From contig BGOJ01000001.1 of NCBI GenBank assembly GCA_003569185.1, positions 314,557-378,556 of the forward strand: a DNA stretch of 64,000 bases. The letters run 5' to 3'. Each line of letters opens with the position of its first letter. Positions within the stretch are counted from its first letter, which is position 1. Of the stretch, positions 47,725 through 56,952 are shown piece after piece. The DNA comes from Candidatus Planktophila sp. (GTDB lineage: Bacteria > Actinomycetota > Actinomycetes > Nanopelagicales > Nanopelagicaceae). The position numbers and the translations under genes are program-made. The notes below the pieces were generated by a model that saw only the letters and a list, made by a program, of their open reading frames with translations, did not search any database and had not been told where the DNA came from.

Positions 47725-49209
47725 TTACTTAACTGGCCCAACAATTCTCTCAGCAGCTAATCTGCCAGAGATTAATACCATTGGAACTCCAACTCCTGGT
47801 TGCGTTCCAGAACCTGCAAATACAATATTTTCATATCCTTTAGCAAGATTCCTAGGACGAAATGGTCCAGTTTGGAAAAAGGTATGGGCGCTAGCAAATG
47901 GTGCTCCTTGCTCCATACCTTGGTTTTGCCAATCCAGGGGAGTTGTTAGTTGTTCAACTTCGATTCCGGCGCCAAACCCTGCATAGCCACGAGCTTCTAA
48001 AGCGCGAATCATTTCATCACGGTATTTAGGCGCAGTTACTTTCCAATCTATGTTGGCACTTAAATTTGGAGTTGGGAATAAAACATAATAGGAAGATTTA
48101 CCAGCTGGTGCTAAATCAGGATCATCTTTTGAAGGAACTGTAACTAAAATACTTGGATCACTCATCAGTGTTTTCTTTTTGATTAATTCATCGAAGACGC
48201 CATCCCAAGACTTTCCAAAATGAATATTGTGATGAGCAAGATGGTCATAACTCTTATTTGATCCAACTAACAAGGTTACGCAAGATGGAGAATATTTCAG
48301 GCGCTTTATCGACCTTGGTTGGCCGCCTAATAGATCTTGCCATGCAACTGGCAAATCTGGATTTAACACAACAACATCACAAGGAATACGTTGCCCATCA
48401 TCGGTTATCACGGCAGTAGCCCTGCCATTGCTTCGCTCTAGTGAAGTCACAGTTGTGTTGTACTTAAAAACAACTCCGTGCTTTTCCGCAGCGCCAGCTA
48501 ACGCTCTTGGAACTGCATGCATTCCACCTTTAGGGAAAAAGACGCCGTTAACTGAATCCATATATGCAATAACGGCATATATAGCTAACGCTTGTTGTGG
48601 GCTGACACCGGCGTACATAGCCTGGAAGGAGTAAACCTTCTGAGTTCTTGGATCTTTTAGGAATTGATTTACTTTTGGCGCCAAACGTCTAAAGCCACCT
48701 AAAGCAATAAGTCTGGCTAAATTTGGGGTTAACAAATTTAATGGTGAATCAATATTTCTATCAATAAAATCATTCATTTCATATTTATATAACTTCGTCA
48801 CAAAATCTACATATTTTCCATATCCAACTGCTTCAGCTGGGCTGATACTTTTTGCGATCTCTTCCTGCATCTGATTGGTATCTGCGTGGACATCAAGTTG
48901 GGAGCCATCATGATAAAAAGCTCGATACAACGGTTTAAGTGGAATTAGGTCGAGCCAATCTTTCAAATCTTCGCCAACACAAGCCAGTGCATCTGCAATC
49001 AAATCGGGCATGGTCAAGACCGATGGTCCGGTATCAAATGCAAACCCAGATTTATTCAATAATCCATTACGTCCACCTGGCACAGATTCGCGCTCTACCA
49101 CTGTGACTTTGCGACCGGCACCAGCTAATCGCAATGCAGCACTTAATCCAGCAAGGCCTGCGCCCACAACTACAACATGGTCGGTGGCACCTTTAACTTT
49201 AGCTGGCAC
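47725..49209 (-). CDS. crtI: Phytoene desaturase
   Basis: FAD-dependent CrtI that converts phytoene to lycopene. N-terminal dinucleotide motif VVVGAGLAGLSAALRLAGAG, FDTGPSVLTMP, and the C-terminal FAGSGTQPGVGVPMVLISGRLAA. 494 residues. It sits between GGPP synthase and crtB, so it is the main desaturase; the second copy at 51.8 kb probably acts later. Confidence 0.95.
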   Translation of the reverse strand: MPAKVKGATDHVVVVGAGLAGLSAALRLAGAGRKVTVVERESVPGGRNGLLNKSGFAFDTGPSVLTMPDLIADALACVGEDLKDWLDLIPLKPLYRAFYHDGSQLDVHADTNQMQEEIAKSISPAEAVGYGKYVDFVTKLYKYEMNDFIDRNIDSPLNLLTPNLARLIALGGFRRLAPKVNQFLKDPRTQKVYSFQAMYAGVSPQQALAIYAVIAYMDSVNGVFFPKGGMHAVPRALAGAAEKHGVVFKYNTTVTSLERSNGRATAVITDDGQRIPCDVVVLNPDLPVAWQDLLGGQPRSIKRLKYSPSCVTLLVGSNKSYDHLAHHNIHFGKSWDGVFDELIKKKTLMSDPSILVTVPSKDDPDLAPAGKSSYYVLFPTPNLSANIDWKVTAPKYRDEMIRALEARGYAGFGAGIEVEQLTTPLDWQNQGMEQGAPFASAHTFFQTGPFRPRNLAKGYENIVFAGSGTQPGVGVPMVLISGRLAAERIVGPVK

Positions 49210-49211
49210 AA

Positions 49212-50285
49212 TTAAATCTTTCTATTAGTAGCAAGGATCGCAAGTTCTGTCAGTAACTTCTTACCATCTGGGCTAATTCCATCATGGTTTAGTGCAGTTA
49301 GAGAAGTGCTGGTGAGTTCTTCAATCATAGTTTCAATGTGAGAAGTAGCACCTGTATCTGTGATTATTTGTTGGAGATCTGAAATCATGCTTGGAGTGAG
49401 ATTTGGATCTCCAATGTGTTTTTTTAATTGAACAGATTGGGAGGTATCAGCTCTCTCTTGCGCGATTGCTAATAGGGCAGTGCGCTTTCCTTCTCGTAAA
49501 TCATCCCCGGCTGGTTTGCCAGTTTCAGATGGATCTCCAAAGACTCCTAATAAATCATCTCTAAGTTGGAATGCCTCGCCAAGTGGTAATCCATAATTTG
49601 AGTAGGCCTGCATTAGTTCAGCAGAGGCACCGGCTAGCGCTGCGCCAAAATGTAGTGGTCGTTCTATCGTGTATTTGCCAGATTTATATCGTGCAACTTT
49701 AAGAGAACGTTCAATACTTTGCGTTCCTAAAGATTGTTCGTAAACATCTAGGTATTGCCCAGCCATAAGCTCTACTCGCATCTCATCGTAAATTGGTAGA
49801 GCTCGAATCAAATCTTGACTTGATATCCCGGAGTTATGCAGCATCTGCGCTGACCAAATAAGTGCTAAATCACCAATTAAAATTGCTGATGCCACTCCAA
49901 ATTGCGCAGAGGATCCAACTAGGTGATTATCCTTGTGCATTTTTTCAAAAGATTTATGAATGCTAGGAGCACCGCGCCTGGTATCAGAGGCATCCATAAC
50001 ATCATCATGAATTAATGCGCATACATGAATCAACTCAAGACTTGCAATTGCTGAGAGTAATTCTTTATTTGGCTGGGCAGATGCTCCAATTAGTCCAACG
50101 TATGCAAACAATGGGCGTAATCTTTTTCCGCTATCGAGTAGGAATTTTTCAAGTGCAATTCCAACGGGGTCTAATTCAGGTCCGATTTTGGCAAGGTACT
50201 TATTTTCCCGCTTTATAAACTCAGTAAGCACCTGATTTATCTCAGCACGAATCACTTTGATATCGCTAGTCGCAGAAAAACTCAC
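49212..50285 (-). CDS. crtE: Geranylgeranyl diphosphate synthase (polyprenyl synthase family)
   Basis: All-trans polyprenyl synthase (IdsA/CrtE type) making the C20 precursor for carotenoids. First Asp-rich motif region LIHDDVMDASDTRRG, second AFQLRDDLLGVFGD. The track start reaches into the divergent metF; I use GTG 50285 (VSFSATSDIKVIRAEINQVL, 357 residues). Transcribed with crtI and crtB. Only 23 bases separate it from metF, whose start is divergent. Confidence 0.94.
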   Translation of the reverse strand: MSFSATSDIKVIRAEINQVLTEFIKRENKYLAKIGPELDPVGIALEKFLLDSGKRLRPLFAYVGLIGASAQPNKELLSAIASLELIHVCALIHDDVMDASDTRRGAPSIHKSFEKMHKDNHLVGSSAQFGVASAILIGDLALIWSAQMLHNSGISSQDLIRALPIYDEMRVELMAGQYLDVYEQSLGTQSIERSLKVARYKSGKYTIERPLHFGAALAGASAELMQAYSNYGLPLGEAFQLRDDLLGVFGDPSETGKPAGDDLREGKRTALLAIAQERADTSQSVQLKKHIGDPNLTPSMISDLQQIITDTGATSHIETMIEELTSTSLTALNHDGISPDGKKLLTELAILATNRKI

Positions 50286-50308
50286 GGCGCAACGGTACCC
50301 TGCCTGCT

Positions 50309-51172
50309 GTGAGCAATGATCAGAGAGCCACTTCCTTCTCGTTGGAGTTCTTCCCACCAAAGGATTTGGCAGGGGAAGAGCGGCTCTGGCAGGTATTGGC
50401 ACAACTTCAACCTTTAAAGCCAGATTTTGTATCAGTTACCTATGGTGCTGGTGGATCCACGCGAGATCGGACAATTCGGGTTACAACTGAAATTACTGAT
50501 CGCACCCAAATCCCAACAGTTGCACATTTAACCTGTGTTGGCTCAACTAAATCGGAATTAGTTGAAGTTTTAAATCAATATAAAACATCTGGAATCAAAA
50601 GCATTTTAGCTTTAAGGGGAGATCCTCAAGGAGGACCAACATCGCAATGGCAATCTATCCCTACCGGATTAGATCATGCAGATGAACTTGTTGAGCTAGC
50701 TATGCAAATAGGTGGATTTAACATTGGAGTTGCTGCATTTCCAGATGGTCACCCAGCATCAAATTTTGATTTAGAAAAAGATATCGATGTGCTTTTGCGC
50801 AAGGAACAGCTAGGCGCCTCCTTTGCAACAACTCAATTCTTCTTTGAATTTGAAAAATGGCAAGGTATCGTAGATCGATTAGCAAAGCGTGGGTCTAATC
50901 TTCCAATCATCGCGGGCCTTTTGCCTATTACCAACTTAAAACAATTGAATCGCATGGTCGAATTAAGTGGCGTGAAGATTCCAAACCATATTTCAAAAAG
51001 ATTTGAAAGTGCAGGTGATGATCCAAGTGAGATCAAAAAAATAGGTATTGATATTGCAACTGAGCTTGGTAGTAAATTACTAGCAGCAAAAGTTCCAGGG
51101 CTTCATTTCTATACAATGAATACCGCTGAATCAACAATTGTAATTGCAAAAAATTTAGGTTTGGTTAAGTAA
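50309..51172 (+). CDS. metF: Methylenetetrahydrofolate reductase
   Basis: FAD enzyme that makes 5-methyl-tetrahydrofolate for methionine synthesis. N-terminal SFSLEFFPPKD, then FVSVTYGAGGSTRDRT, HLTCVGST and LALRGDPQGG. 287 residues, GTG start. It is unrelated in function to the carotenoid genes around it, but a neighbour of GGPP synthase in many actinobacteria. It shares one base with the next gene. Confidence 0.95.
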   Translation: MSNDQRATSFSLEFFPPKDLAGEERLWQVLAQLQPLKPDFVSVTYGAGGSTRDRTIRVTTEITDRTQIPTVAHLTCVGSTKSELVEVLNQYKTSGIKSILALRGDPQGGPTSQWQSIPTGLDHADELVELAMQIGGFNIGVAAFPDGHPASNFDLEKDIDVLLRKEQLGASFATTQFFFEFEKWQGIVDRLAKRGSNLPIIAGLLPITNLKQLNRMVELSGVKIPNHISKRFESAGDDPSEIKKIGIDIATELGSKLLAAKVPGLHFYTMNTAESTIVIAKNLGLVK

Positions 51173-51788
51173 TGACAAAATATGAATTCTTTTTAGCCTG
51201 GAGTAAGTTGCATGGAGATGCCAAGGTTTCAGGAATTGTTAAGGGTTGGCTTAGCATCTCTTTTCCTGTTTCGAAAGCTTTAGCCAAAATACGAGTAACT
51301 CCTAATACATTAACAATTTTAGGTTTAGTATTTGGAATCTTGTTGTACATGAATTCAAATGCAATATGGGCGCCATTAATCTTAGTAATTTCGCTAATTT
51401 GCGACGGTCTTGATGGCAGTCTGGCAATTATTACTAGACAATCCTCAAAATGGGGTGCCCTATTAGATTCAGTAGTTGACCGACTTACTGAAGTTTTTTG
51501 GGTTTAGCACTTTACAGTTTGGGAGTTGATTCAAAGATACTAATAACCGTTTTGATTTTGGCTTCAACTCAAGAGTATCTAAGGGCCCGCGCAGGTGGAG
51601 TTGGGTTAAAGCAAGTGGGCGTGGTTACCGTTGCAGAACGTCCAGTAAGAGCCTCATTTATATTTATAGCTTTGGTTGCATTTAATCTAAATTTAGAGAT
51701 ACTCAATCAGATTACTTTTGTTTGGTTGATTTTGCAGGCAATTAGTTTCTTAACGGTTGTTAGATTTACTGCTGCAAAATTGAATTAA
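51172..51788 (+). CDS. CDP-alcohol phosphatidyltransferase family protein, one frameshift
   Basis: Integral membrane enzyme transferring a phosphatidyl group from a CDP-lipid to an alcohol (PgsA/PIS superfamily). The catalytic motif is seen as DGLDGSLAIITRQSSKWGAL with DSVVDRLTE: the four Asp are there, but the usual AR pair reads AI. One G missing in the GGG run near 51501 splits it; adding it restores EVFWGLALYSLGVDSK. About 205 residues. The alcohol is unknown. It is translationally coupled to metF. Confidence 0.85.
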
Positions 51789-53278
51789 GCTTTACCAATA
51801 GCTTTTGCAACAATCTCAGCACTAATACCCACAAGTGGTAATCCACCTCCTGGATGAGCTGAACCTCCGACACAAAACAAACCTTTTACCTTTGATCTAT
51901 TGCGAGCTCTTAGGAATGCCGATGCCGCAGAGTTACTTGAGGTTCCATAGATAGAACCACCAGGGGCCATCGCATAACTTTCAAGATCAAATGGAGTTCG
52001 AAATTGCATTACATCTAATCTGCTAGACACATTCAAACCTAACTTATCTAATTTGTTGATAATTAATTTGGCGTATTCATCACCGCCGCTTCGCCAATCC
52101 CAGCCAGCTTCTACATCATGACGTGGGGCATTAACCAAAACAAACCATGCTTCTTTGTTGCTGGACTTGACCATAGATGGATCTTTTGGAGCACAGATGT
52201 AAATAGTCGGATCACTTACTGGAATCTTTTTCGTGAAAATCTGGTCAAATTCCGCATCGTAATCCTTCGGGAAATAAACATTATGGTGCTCAATGTTTAC
52301 TGGTTTACCTTTACTGTTATCAAGTCCTAAAAGTAGCGAGAATCCAGCAAGGGATTTAGTTGCAGCTTTTAGCTTACGTCGCTCACTCTTTGCTGCGGAT
52401 ACCTTTTTATCCAGTAATTGATTGAATACATACTCTGCATCTGCGTTTGCAACCACCAAATCAGAAAGAATGGTTTCACCATTTTGGGTTTGAAGGCCGG
52501 CAACTGATTTACCTGATGTGAGAATGTTTGTAACTAAGGTATTGAATTTAAACTCAACGCCAAGCTCCCGGCACCTTTGCTCTAACGCCATCGATAGTTG
52601 GCCAATGCCCCCTTTGATGTGCCATGCCCCAAATGTGCTCTCCACAAAAGCAATAGTGAGTAGAACAGCCGGCGCACTTCTTGGATCACTACCGGTATAA
52701 GTTGCATATCGATCGATGATCATCTTTAAATGTGGATCTAGAGCTAATTTATTACTTACCTTTCGAAGAGAGGTAAACGGGGCAATTTGTTTTACTTGGG
52801 AAAATAAATCCCGGCGCTTAAGCAAGGGCCAGATTGAACTTAACTCTGATTCAACAAAAGATTCACGGGAAGCTTCCCACATCCTCTCCGATCGATTAAT
52901 GATTTTTTCCCAGCCTTGACTTGCGATTTTTCCGAAAGACTTTTCAATCTCTAGGTAGGTTTTAGGATTAGAAAGATTTGGAAATACAACAGATTTGCCA
53001 TCTGCAAAATGGTAGTTAAATGCTGGATCTACGGGTGTGATATCCAAAATATGCTCAATTCGTTTTCCAGTCTTAAGGAATAAATCCCGATAAACAGCTG
53101 GAAGTGTTAACAGTGAAGGACCGGTATCAAAACTGTAATCGCCAAACCACTCAGTTCTGCATTTACCGCCAGTGCGATCACTATTCTCATAAATAGTTAC
53201 CGCATGGCCCTGTTTAGCTAATCTTGCAGCAGCGCTCATGCCTCCCACACCAGCACCTATTACAGATATTTTTGCCAC
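51785..53278 (-). CDS. CrtI-like carotenoid desaturase (second copy)
   Basis: FAD-dependent amine-oxidase-fold protein of the CrtI/CrtD/CrtN clade: SVIGAGVGGMSAAARLAKQGH, GGKCRTEWFGDYSFDTGPSL and the end CVGGSAHPGGGLPLVGISAEIVA. 497 residues, GTG start. It is co-transcribed with the glycosyltransferase, CruF and CrtA-type genes, so late desaturation (for example 3,4-desaturation of a hydroxylated open end, CrtD-like) is more likely than phytoene desaturation. Exact step unproven. Confidence 0.88.
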   Translation of the reverse strand: MAKISVIGAGVGGMSAAARLAKQGHAVTIYENSDRTGGKCRTEWFGDYSFDTGPSLLTLPAVYRDLFLKTGKRIEHILDITPVDPAFNYHFADGKSVVFPNLSNPKTYLEIEKSFGKIASQGWEKIINRSERMWEASRESFVESELSSIWPLLKRRDLFSQVKQIAPFTSLRKVSNKLALDPHLKMIIDRYATYTGSDPRSAPAVLLTIAFVESTFGAWHIKGGIGQLSMALEQRCRELGVEFKFNTLVTNILTSGKSVAGLQTQNGETILSDLVVANADAEYVFNQLLDKKVSAAKSERRKLKAATKSLAGFSLLLGLDNSKGKPVNIEHHNVYFPKDYDAEFDQIFTKKIPVSDPTIYICAPKDPSMVKSSNKEAWFVLVNAPRHDVEAGWDWRSGGDEYAKLIINKLDKLGLNVSSRLDVMQFRTPFDLESYAMAPGGSIYGTSSNSAASAFLRARNRSKVKGLFCVGGSAHPGGGLPLVGISAEIVAKAIGKA

Positions 53279-54343
53279 CTAGATCACCGTTCTATCTCGC
53301 CAAGTGATTGTATTAGTTAACTTTCCAAACCAGGAGAAAAGAATTAATCCAAGCAGGATCAAAATTGCAAGCGGATGAAAAATCGCAGTATTTGGTAGTG
53401 AGCCAGTCCGTAGTGATGAAATTATTCGACTTAATGTGATCAGGCCAAATGCAATCAAACCAGAAGTTGAAGCTAGGCTGGCAGAGATTATTGGAAGTAT
53501 TCCAGTCAATACCAGCAAGGCAATTGCCAGAATTGTTCCAGGAATAGAACCAAAGGCCTTCCATAAGGATTTTTGGTAACCCTTAAATAACTCCATTCTG
53601 TTTTTATACATATGGCAAGTTGCAATCTTGCTCGCTTCGGCTACGCCACCTTTATATCCTTGTTTAAGTAAGTTACGAGCCAACATAAGATCATCTAATA
53701 CCTCTGCTTTAATGCCAGCATGAGCACCCGATTGGAAATAAGCCTCTCTTTTGATTATTAAAAATTGCCCATTGGCAACTGCCATAGATCTAATTGAAAA
53801 TTTCTGGGCAATTAGAAGTGGCACCGAGGCTAACCATGACCATTGCAGAAGTGGCTGAAATATTTTTTGAACAAAGCCAGAGGTTAGTTGGCGAGGGTAG
53901 GGGGAGATGAAATCCCAGTTACCCATTTTTGAAATTGAGTTTGCCACCGCATAATCGCTCAATCGCACATCAGCATCTACAAACACTAAATAATCACCAG
54001 TACTTTTCTCAGCAAGTTGCTGACAAGCCCATAGCTTTCCAAGCCATTTATCGGGCAATGTTTCACCAGATATCAACTGGACGCTAGGGAAAGCTTTAAT
54101 CTCATTAAAAGTGTTATCTGTTGATCCATCATCTAGGGCTAATACCTCAAGGTTTTCTAACCCTTTTTGCTGCAATATGCTGCTTAGGCAAGGCTTAACA
54201 TTCTCTTCCTCATTTCGCATTGGAATTAAAACTGAAACGGTGCCAGCGGCCTTATTTGGTGAATTCTTAATTACACGGATTGTTAATGAGTTAAAGATTA
54301 CTAAGGCTAGTGCTAGTGAAGAAAGGTAAAGTGAAATTTCCAT
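53279..54343 (-). CDS. Family 2 glycosyltransferase (carotenoid CruC/CruG-type)
   Basis: Membrane glycosyltransferase, 354 residues: an N-terminal anchor, a GT-A domain with VSVLIPMRNEEENV, LALDDGSTDNT and the metal-binding VFVDADVRLS, then membrane helices at the C terminus (about 270-345). It lies between cruF and the second desaturase with shared or touching codons. In known pathways the CruF-linked glycosyltransferase puts a sugar on the 1'-hydroxyl; that role is inferred here. Confidence 0.87.
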   Translation of the reverse strand: MEISLYLSSLALALVIFNSLTIRVIKNSPNKAAGTVSVLIPMRNEEENVKPCLSSILQQKGLENLEVLALDDGSTDNTFNEIKAFPSVQLISGETLPDKWLGKLWACQQLAEKSTGDYLVFVDADVRLSDYAVANSISKMGNWDFISPYPRQLTSGFVQKIFQPLLQWSWLASVPLLIAQKFSIRSMAVANGQFLIIKREAYFQSGAHAGIKAEVLDDLMLARNLLKQGYKGGVAEASKIATCHMYKNRMELFKGYQKSLWKAFGSIPGTILAIALLVLTGILPIISASLASTSGLIAFGLITLSRIISSLRTGSLPNTAIFHPLAILILLGLILFSWFGKLTNTITWRDRTVI

Positions 54344-55155
54344 TAATTATTAGCTGGTGGACCAAATCGCAGTAAGAATATGTAAGGCAGAAGGAATAAT
54401 CCAAATACAAGCCCACCAATAAATGCCACACCAGTGCGATCAAAGAAGAATAGATTTCCAACTACACCGGCAAACCAGGTCCACATTAAGAAGAAATCAG
54501 GAACTGCAGTTGAGGTAGAAACTTTTCGTCGATCAATTCGTAGCACCGCGTTAAGAATTGCCATTAACCCCATTCCAGTTAATAGCCAACCGAATGCATT
54601 TGATAGTGGAATTTCAGGTTGAAATGGCACATGCGATCCAGTGAAATCCCATCTCCATCTTTCTGCCGAAACCATTTGTGGATCAAGAAATAGATCCCAT
54701 GCCATCATCCCAAAACCGCCATATAGAAAAACCCAATTTTTAGTTACTTTTCTGGCAGCCAGTAATACTGGGTGGGCCAACATCACCCAAGCAAATGGAA
54801 CAACTAATGGAACGCCATATATTTGATAACCCAAGGCAGGTGAGTACTCATAACTTCCAAATGGCCAACCACTTCTGCTGCCGATTTGTTCGACAACAAG
54901 TGCGTAGGTAAAGGTAATAAAAAGGAATTGAAATGAGTACACAAAGCCATAAGCAAGAGATGCATGAATAAACATTGCCGCAGCAGCCCAGTAAACCGTA
55001 GCGATTGTTACAACTCGCAGTGGTTCACCATCAATTAAGGGGTAGGAGATTTGCAGGCCAATTGCAACCAACAAGGTTGCATACAAAACAAAGAGCTTCC
55101 AACTAGCAACCTGCCTACGAAGATTTTTTCTTGGGTAGAACTGGCGTAGAGACAT
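54343..55155 (-). CDS. cruF: Carotenoid 1,2-hydratase CruF-like membrane protein
   Basis: DUF422 family protein (CruF; archaeal bisanhydrobacterioruberin hydratase relatives). 270 residues, about seven helices, with the family blocks WPFGSYEYSPALGYQIYGVP, MMAWDLFLDPQMV and the region VPFQPEIPLSNAFGWLLTG. It adds water at the open (psi) end of carotenes such as gamma-carotene. Its place in the operon with a glycosyltransferase supports a hydroxy-glycoside product. Confidence 0.88.
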   Translation of the reverse strand: MSLRQFYPRKNLRRQVASWKLFVLYATLLVAIGLQISYPLIDGEPLRVVTIATVYWAAAAMFIHASLAYGFVYSFQFLFITFTYALVVEQIGSRSGWPFGSYEYSPALGYQIYGVPLVVPFAWVMLAHPVLLAARKVTKNWVFLYGGFGMMAWDLFLDPQMVSAERWRWDFTGSHVPFQPEIPLSNAFGWLLTGMGLMAILNAVLRIDRRKVSTSTAVPDFFLMWTWFAGVVGNLFFFDRTGVAFIGGLVFGLFLLPYIFLLRFGPPANN

Positions 55156-55172
55156 GGGCTAATTGTGCCTTA

Positions 55173-55835
55173 TTACTTGAGCACGCCTTGCTCTTCTATA
55201 ACCGCAAACCGCGCAAATAGCTCCTCTGAATACCATTTATTACTTTCAGTTGCTGCGATTGCCGCAACATGAGCCCGCCCTTTATATGCAAAATCGCGAA
55301 GCGCAGCAGCACTTTCCCAAAGCGAGAAGGTTCCCTGTAATCCAATTGGTGCCTCACCGATTCCAATTGCATCAATTAGGCCAGGTGATTGATGCAAACT
55401 TTCCGTAACAGGCGGCACAGCCTTCCAAAACTGAAAATTCTTTCGCCAAACAATCCTTGCCCTGGTGACCGCTGCAACTTTGCCACTCCACTCAAACTTT
55501 TCAACGAGAAAGGGATCTTGCTTAGACCATAATCCATGAGAGGAGATGGGTTTTAAAATCACCCGGTATTGATTGTTTGAGATTCTGCGCCATAGTTTTA
55601 GCACATAATAATTTTCTAGCGCATCAAGATTTGATTCTTTAATTGTAACTAAAATTCCCCAACGCAATTGATCAGCATCCTTTGGTGTAAAACTCTCACC
55701 TTTACCAGTTCCCAGTAATTTGATAAACCCAATTCCTGAAACACTTCTAAGAAGCAATTTATTAGTTGCCATATTTAGGATGGCAATTGGAAGCGCTAGT
55801 GGTTTAATTCGCCAAAAATACACAACTGTAATCAT
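55173..55835 (-). CDS. crtA: CrtA-type (spheroidene monooxygenase-like) carotenoid oxygenase
   Basis: The C-terminal half carries the spheroidene monooxygenase hallmarks GIGEAPIGLQGTFSLW and WYSEELFARFAVIEE. The family introduces keto groups at the C2 position of open-chain carotenoid ends. 220 residues, ATG overlapping the stop of the hydrolase gene (ATGA), 17 bases before cruF. Combined with CruF it predicts a keto or oxidised, hydrated end group. CrtA proteins outside purple bacteria vary in substrate. Confidence 0.85.
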   Translation of the reverse strand: MITVVYFWRIKPLALPIAILNMATNKLLLRSVSGIGFIKLLGTGKGESFTPKDADQLRWGILVTIKESNLDALENYYVLKLWRRISNNQYRVILKPISSHGLWSKQDPFLVEKFEWSGKVAAVTRARIVWRKNFQFWKAVPPVTESLHQSPGLIDAIGIGEAPIGLQGTFSLWESAAALRDFAYKGRAHVAAIAATESNKWYSEELFARFAVIEEQGVLK

Positions 55836-56620
55836 TGTGAGACACCAACGGTTTGTAGAATCTCAGAAACAACTTCATTTGGACTATCCCACATAGGTGC
55901 GTGCCCAGTTTGCGGCAGAATAATCCACTTCGCATGGGCTGGGGCAAGTGATCGCTCCTGACATGTTTTTGCAGGCAAAGTGTGGTCACTATCGCCAAAA
56001 ACAATGGTGATGGGAATTTGTGGATCAATTTGCTTATCAAATCTTTTACCCAATAACGCATCCCATGCTGGGAAGTATCCGGTGGATTGAGCCATTGCAG
56101 ATGTTGCATCTAAACAAATTTCATAACTAAGTTCTTTCCAACGAGGTGAGACTGTTTCAAAGCCAATTTTCTTAGCCCAGGTGTAATTCAAAAGTGATGG
56201 TGCAAGTTTTTCTACGCCACTTGCCATAACACGAAGTGCAAGCTCTCCTGGGTATCTAGATGAGAATGGGGTAAGCCACAAACCAGCTGGTGCTAATGCG
56301 GTTATAGATTTAACTGCAGTTGGGTTTAAGGCTGCGATCTCAAAACTAACCCAACCACCTAAGGAGTTTCCAACTAAATGAAAACTTTCAATTCCAATAT
56401 TTTTTAGATTTTTTACTACTAACTGGGCAAGTGAGGTTGGATCCATTTTTTGAACTGGTGAGTATGGGGTCCGGCCGTGACCTGGTAAATCGATTGTCAC
56501 CACTGAGAACTGTTTGGCTAATGTTGGAATAATTGGCTGCCATGCTGTGGCAGCAGATCCCATGCCATGAATTAAAACTAGCGGCAGACCTGCGCCATGA
56601 GTTTCAATTGCAAGTTTCAC
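55832..56620 (-). CDS. Alpha/beta-fold hydrolase heading the carotenoid operon
   Basis: 262 residues with HGMGSAATAWQPI, nucleophile elbow GNSLGG and the C-terminal GDSDHTLPA and QTGHAPMWDSP supplying Asp and His. Typical MhpC-like hydrolase; substrate unknown. It is the first gene of the minus-strand run hydrolase-crtA-cruF-GT-desaturase with an overlap to crtA, so it may act on a carotenoid ester or simply share the promoter. Divergent from the rhodanese by 20 bases. Confidence 0.85.
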   Translation of the reverse strand: MKLAIETHGAGLPLVLIHGMGSAATAWQPIIPTLAKQFSVVTIDLPGHGRTPYSPVQKMDPTSLAQLVVKNLKNIGIESFHLVGNSLGGWVSFEIAALNPTAVKSITALAPAGLWLTPFSSRYPGELALRVMASGVEKLAPSLLNYTWAKKIGFETVSPRWKELSYEICLDATSAMAQSTGYFPAWDALLGKRFDKQIDPQIPITIVFGDSDHTLPAKTCQERSLAPAHAKWIILPQTGHAPMWDSPNEVVSEILQTVGVSQ

Positions 56621-56640
56621 AGAGATAAGATTACCTTCTG

Positions 56641-56952
56641 ATGATAAATCTTGATGCAGCGCAGTTTTCGGAGAAAATCTCCGATCAGAAGGTTGTAATT
56701 CTTGATGTTAGAACCGCTGCTGAATTTGCTGAAGGTCATATACCTAACGCAATAAACATAGATATTTTCTCAGATTACTTCACCGCTGATGTTTCTGCTT
56801 TAGATAAATCCTTCGAGTATGCAATTTACTGTCGCTCAGGTAAGCGTTCGGTTGATGCTGCAACAGCCATGGATGAAATTGGATTTTCCACTTTAAACCT
56901 AACTGGTGGAATTATTTCTTGGGCTGAGGCGAATAAAGAAATTACTTGCTAG
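56641..56952 (+). CDS. Rhodanese-like domain protein
   Basis: Single rhodanese domain, 103 residues: VVILDVRTAAEFAEGHIPNA, active-site loop CRSGKRS with the catalytic Cys, and LTGGIISWAE. Sulfur or selenium transfer, or thiol relay. It converges with arsC, the 3' ends overlapping by 11 bases. A TauE-type sulfur-compound exporter lies nearby. Confidence 0.9.
   Translation: MINLDAAQFSEKISDQKVVILDVRTAAEFAEGHIPNAINIDIFSDYFTADVSALDKSFEYAIYCRSGKRSVDAATAMDEIGFSTLNLTGGIISWAEANKEITC

Noticed and set aside
46175-56620. Rhodopsin or beta-carotene cleavage (blh) gene within the carotenoid region
   Set aside because: All ORFs here are otherwise assigned; no seven-helix retinal protein with a Schiff-base lysine motif and no Blh-like protein was found in the window.
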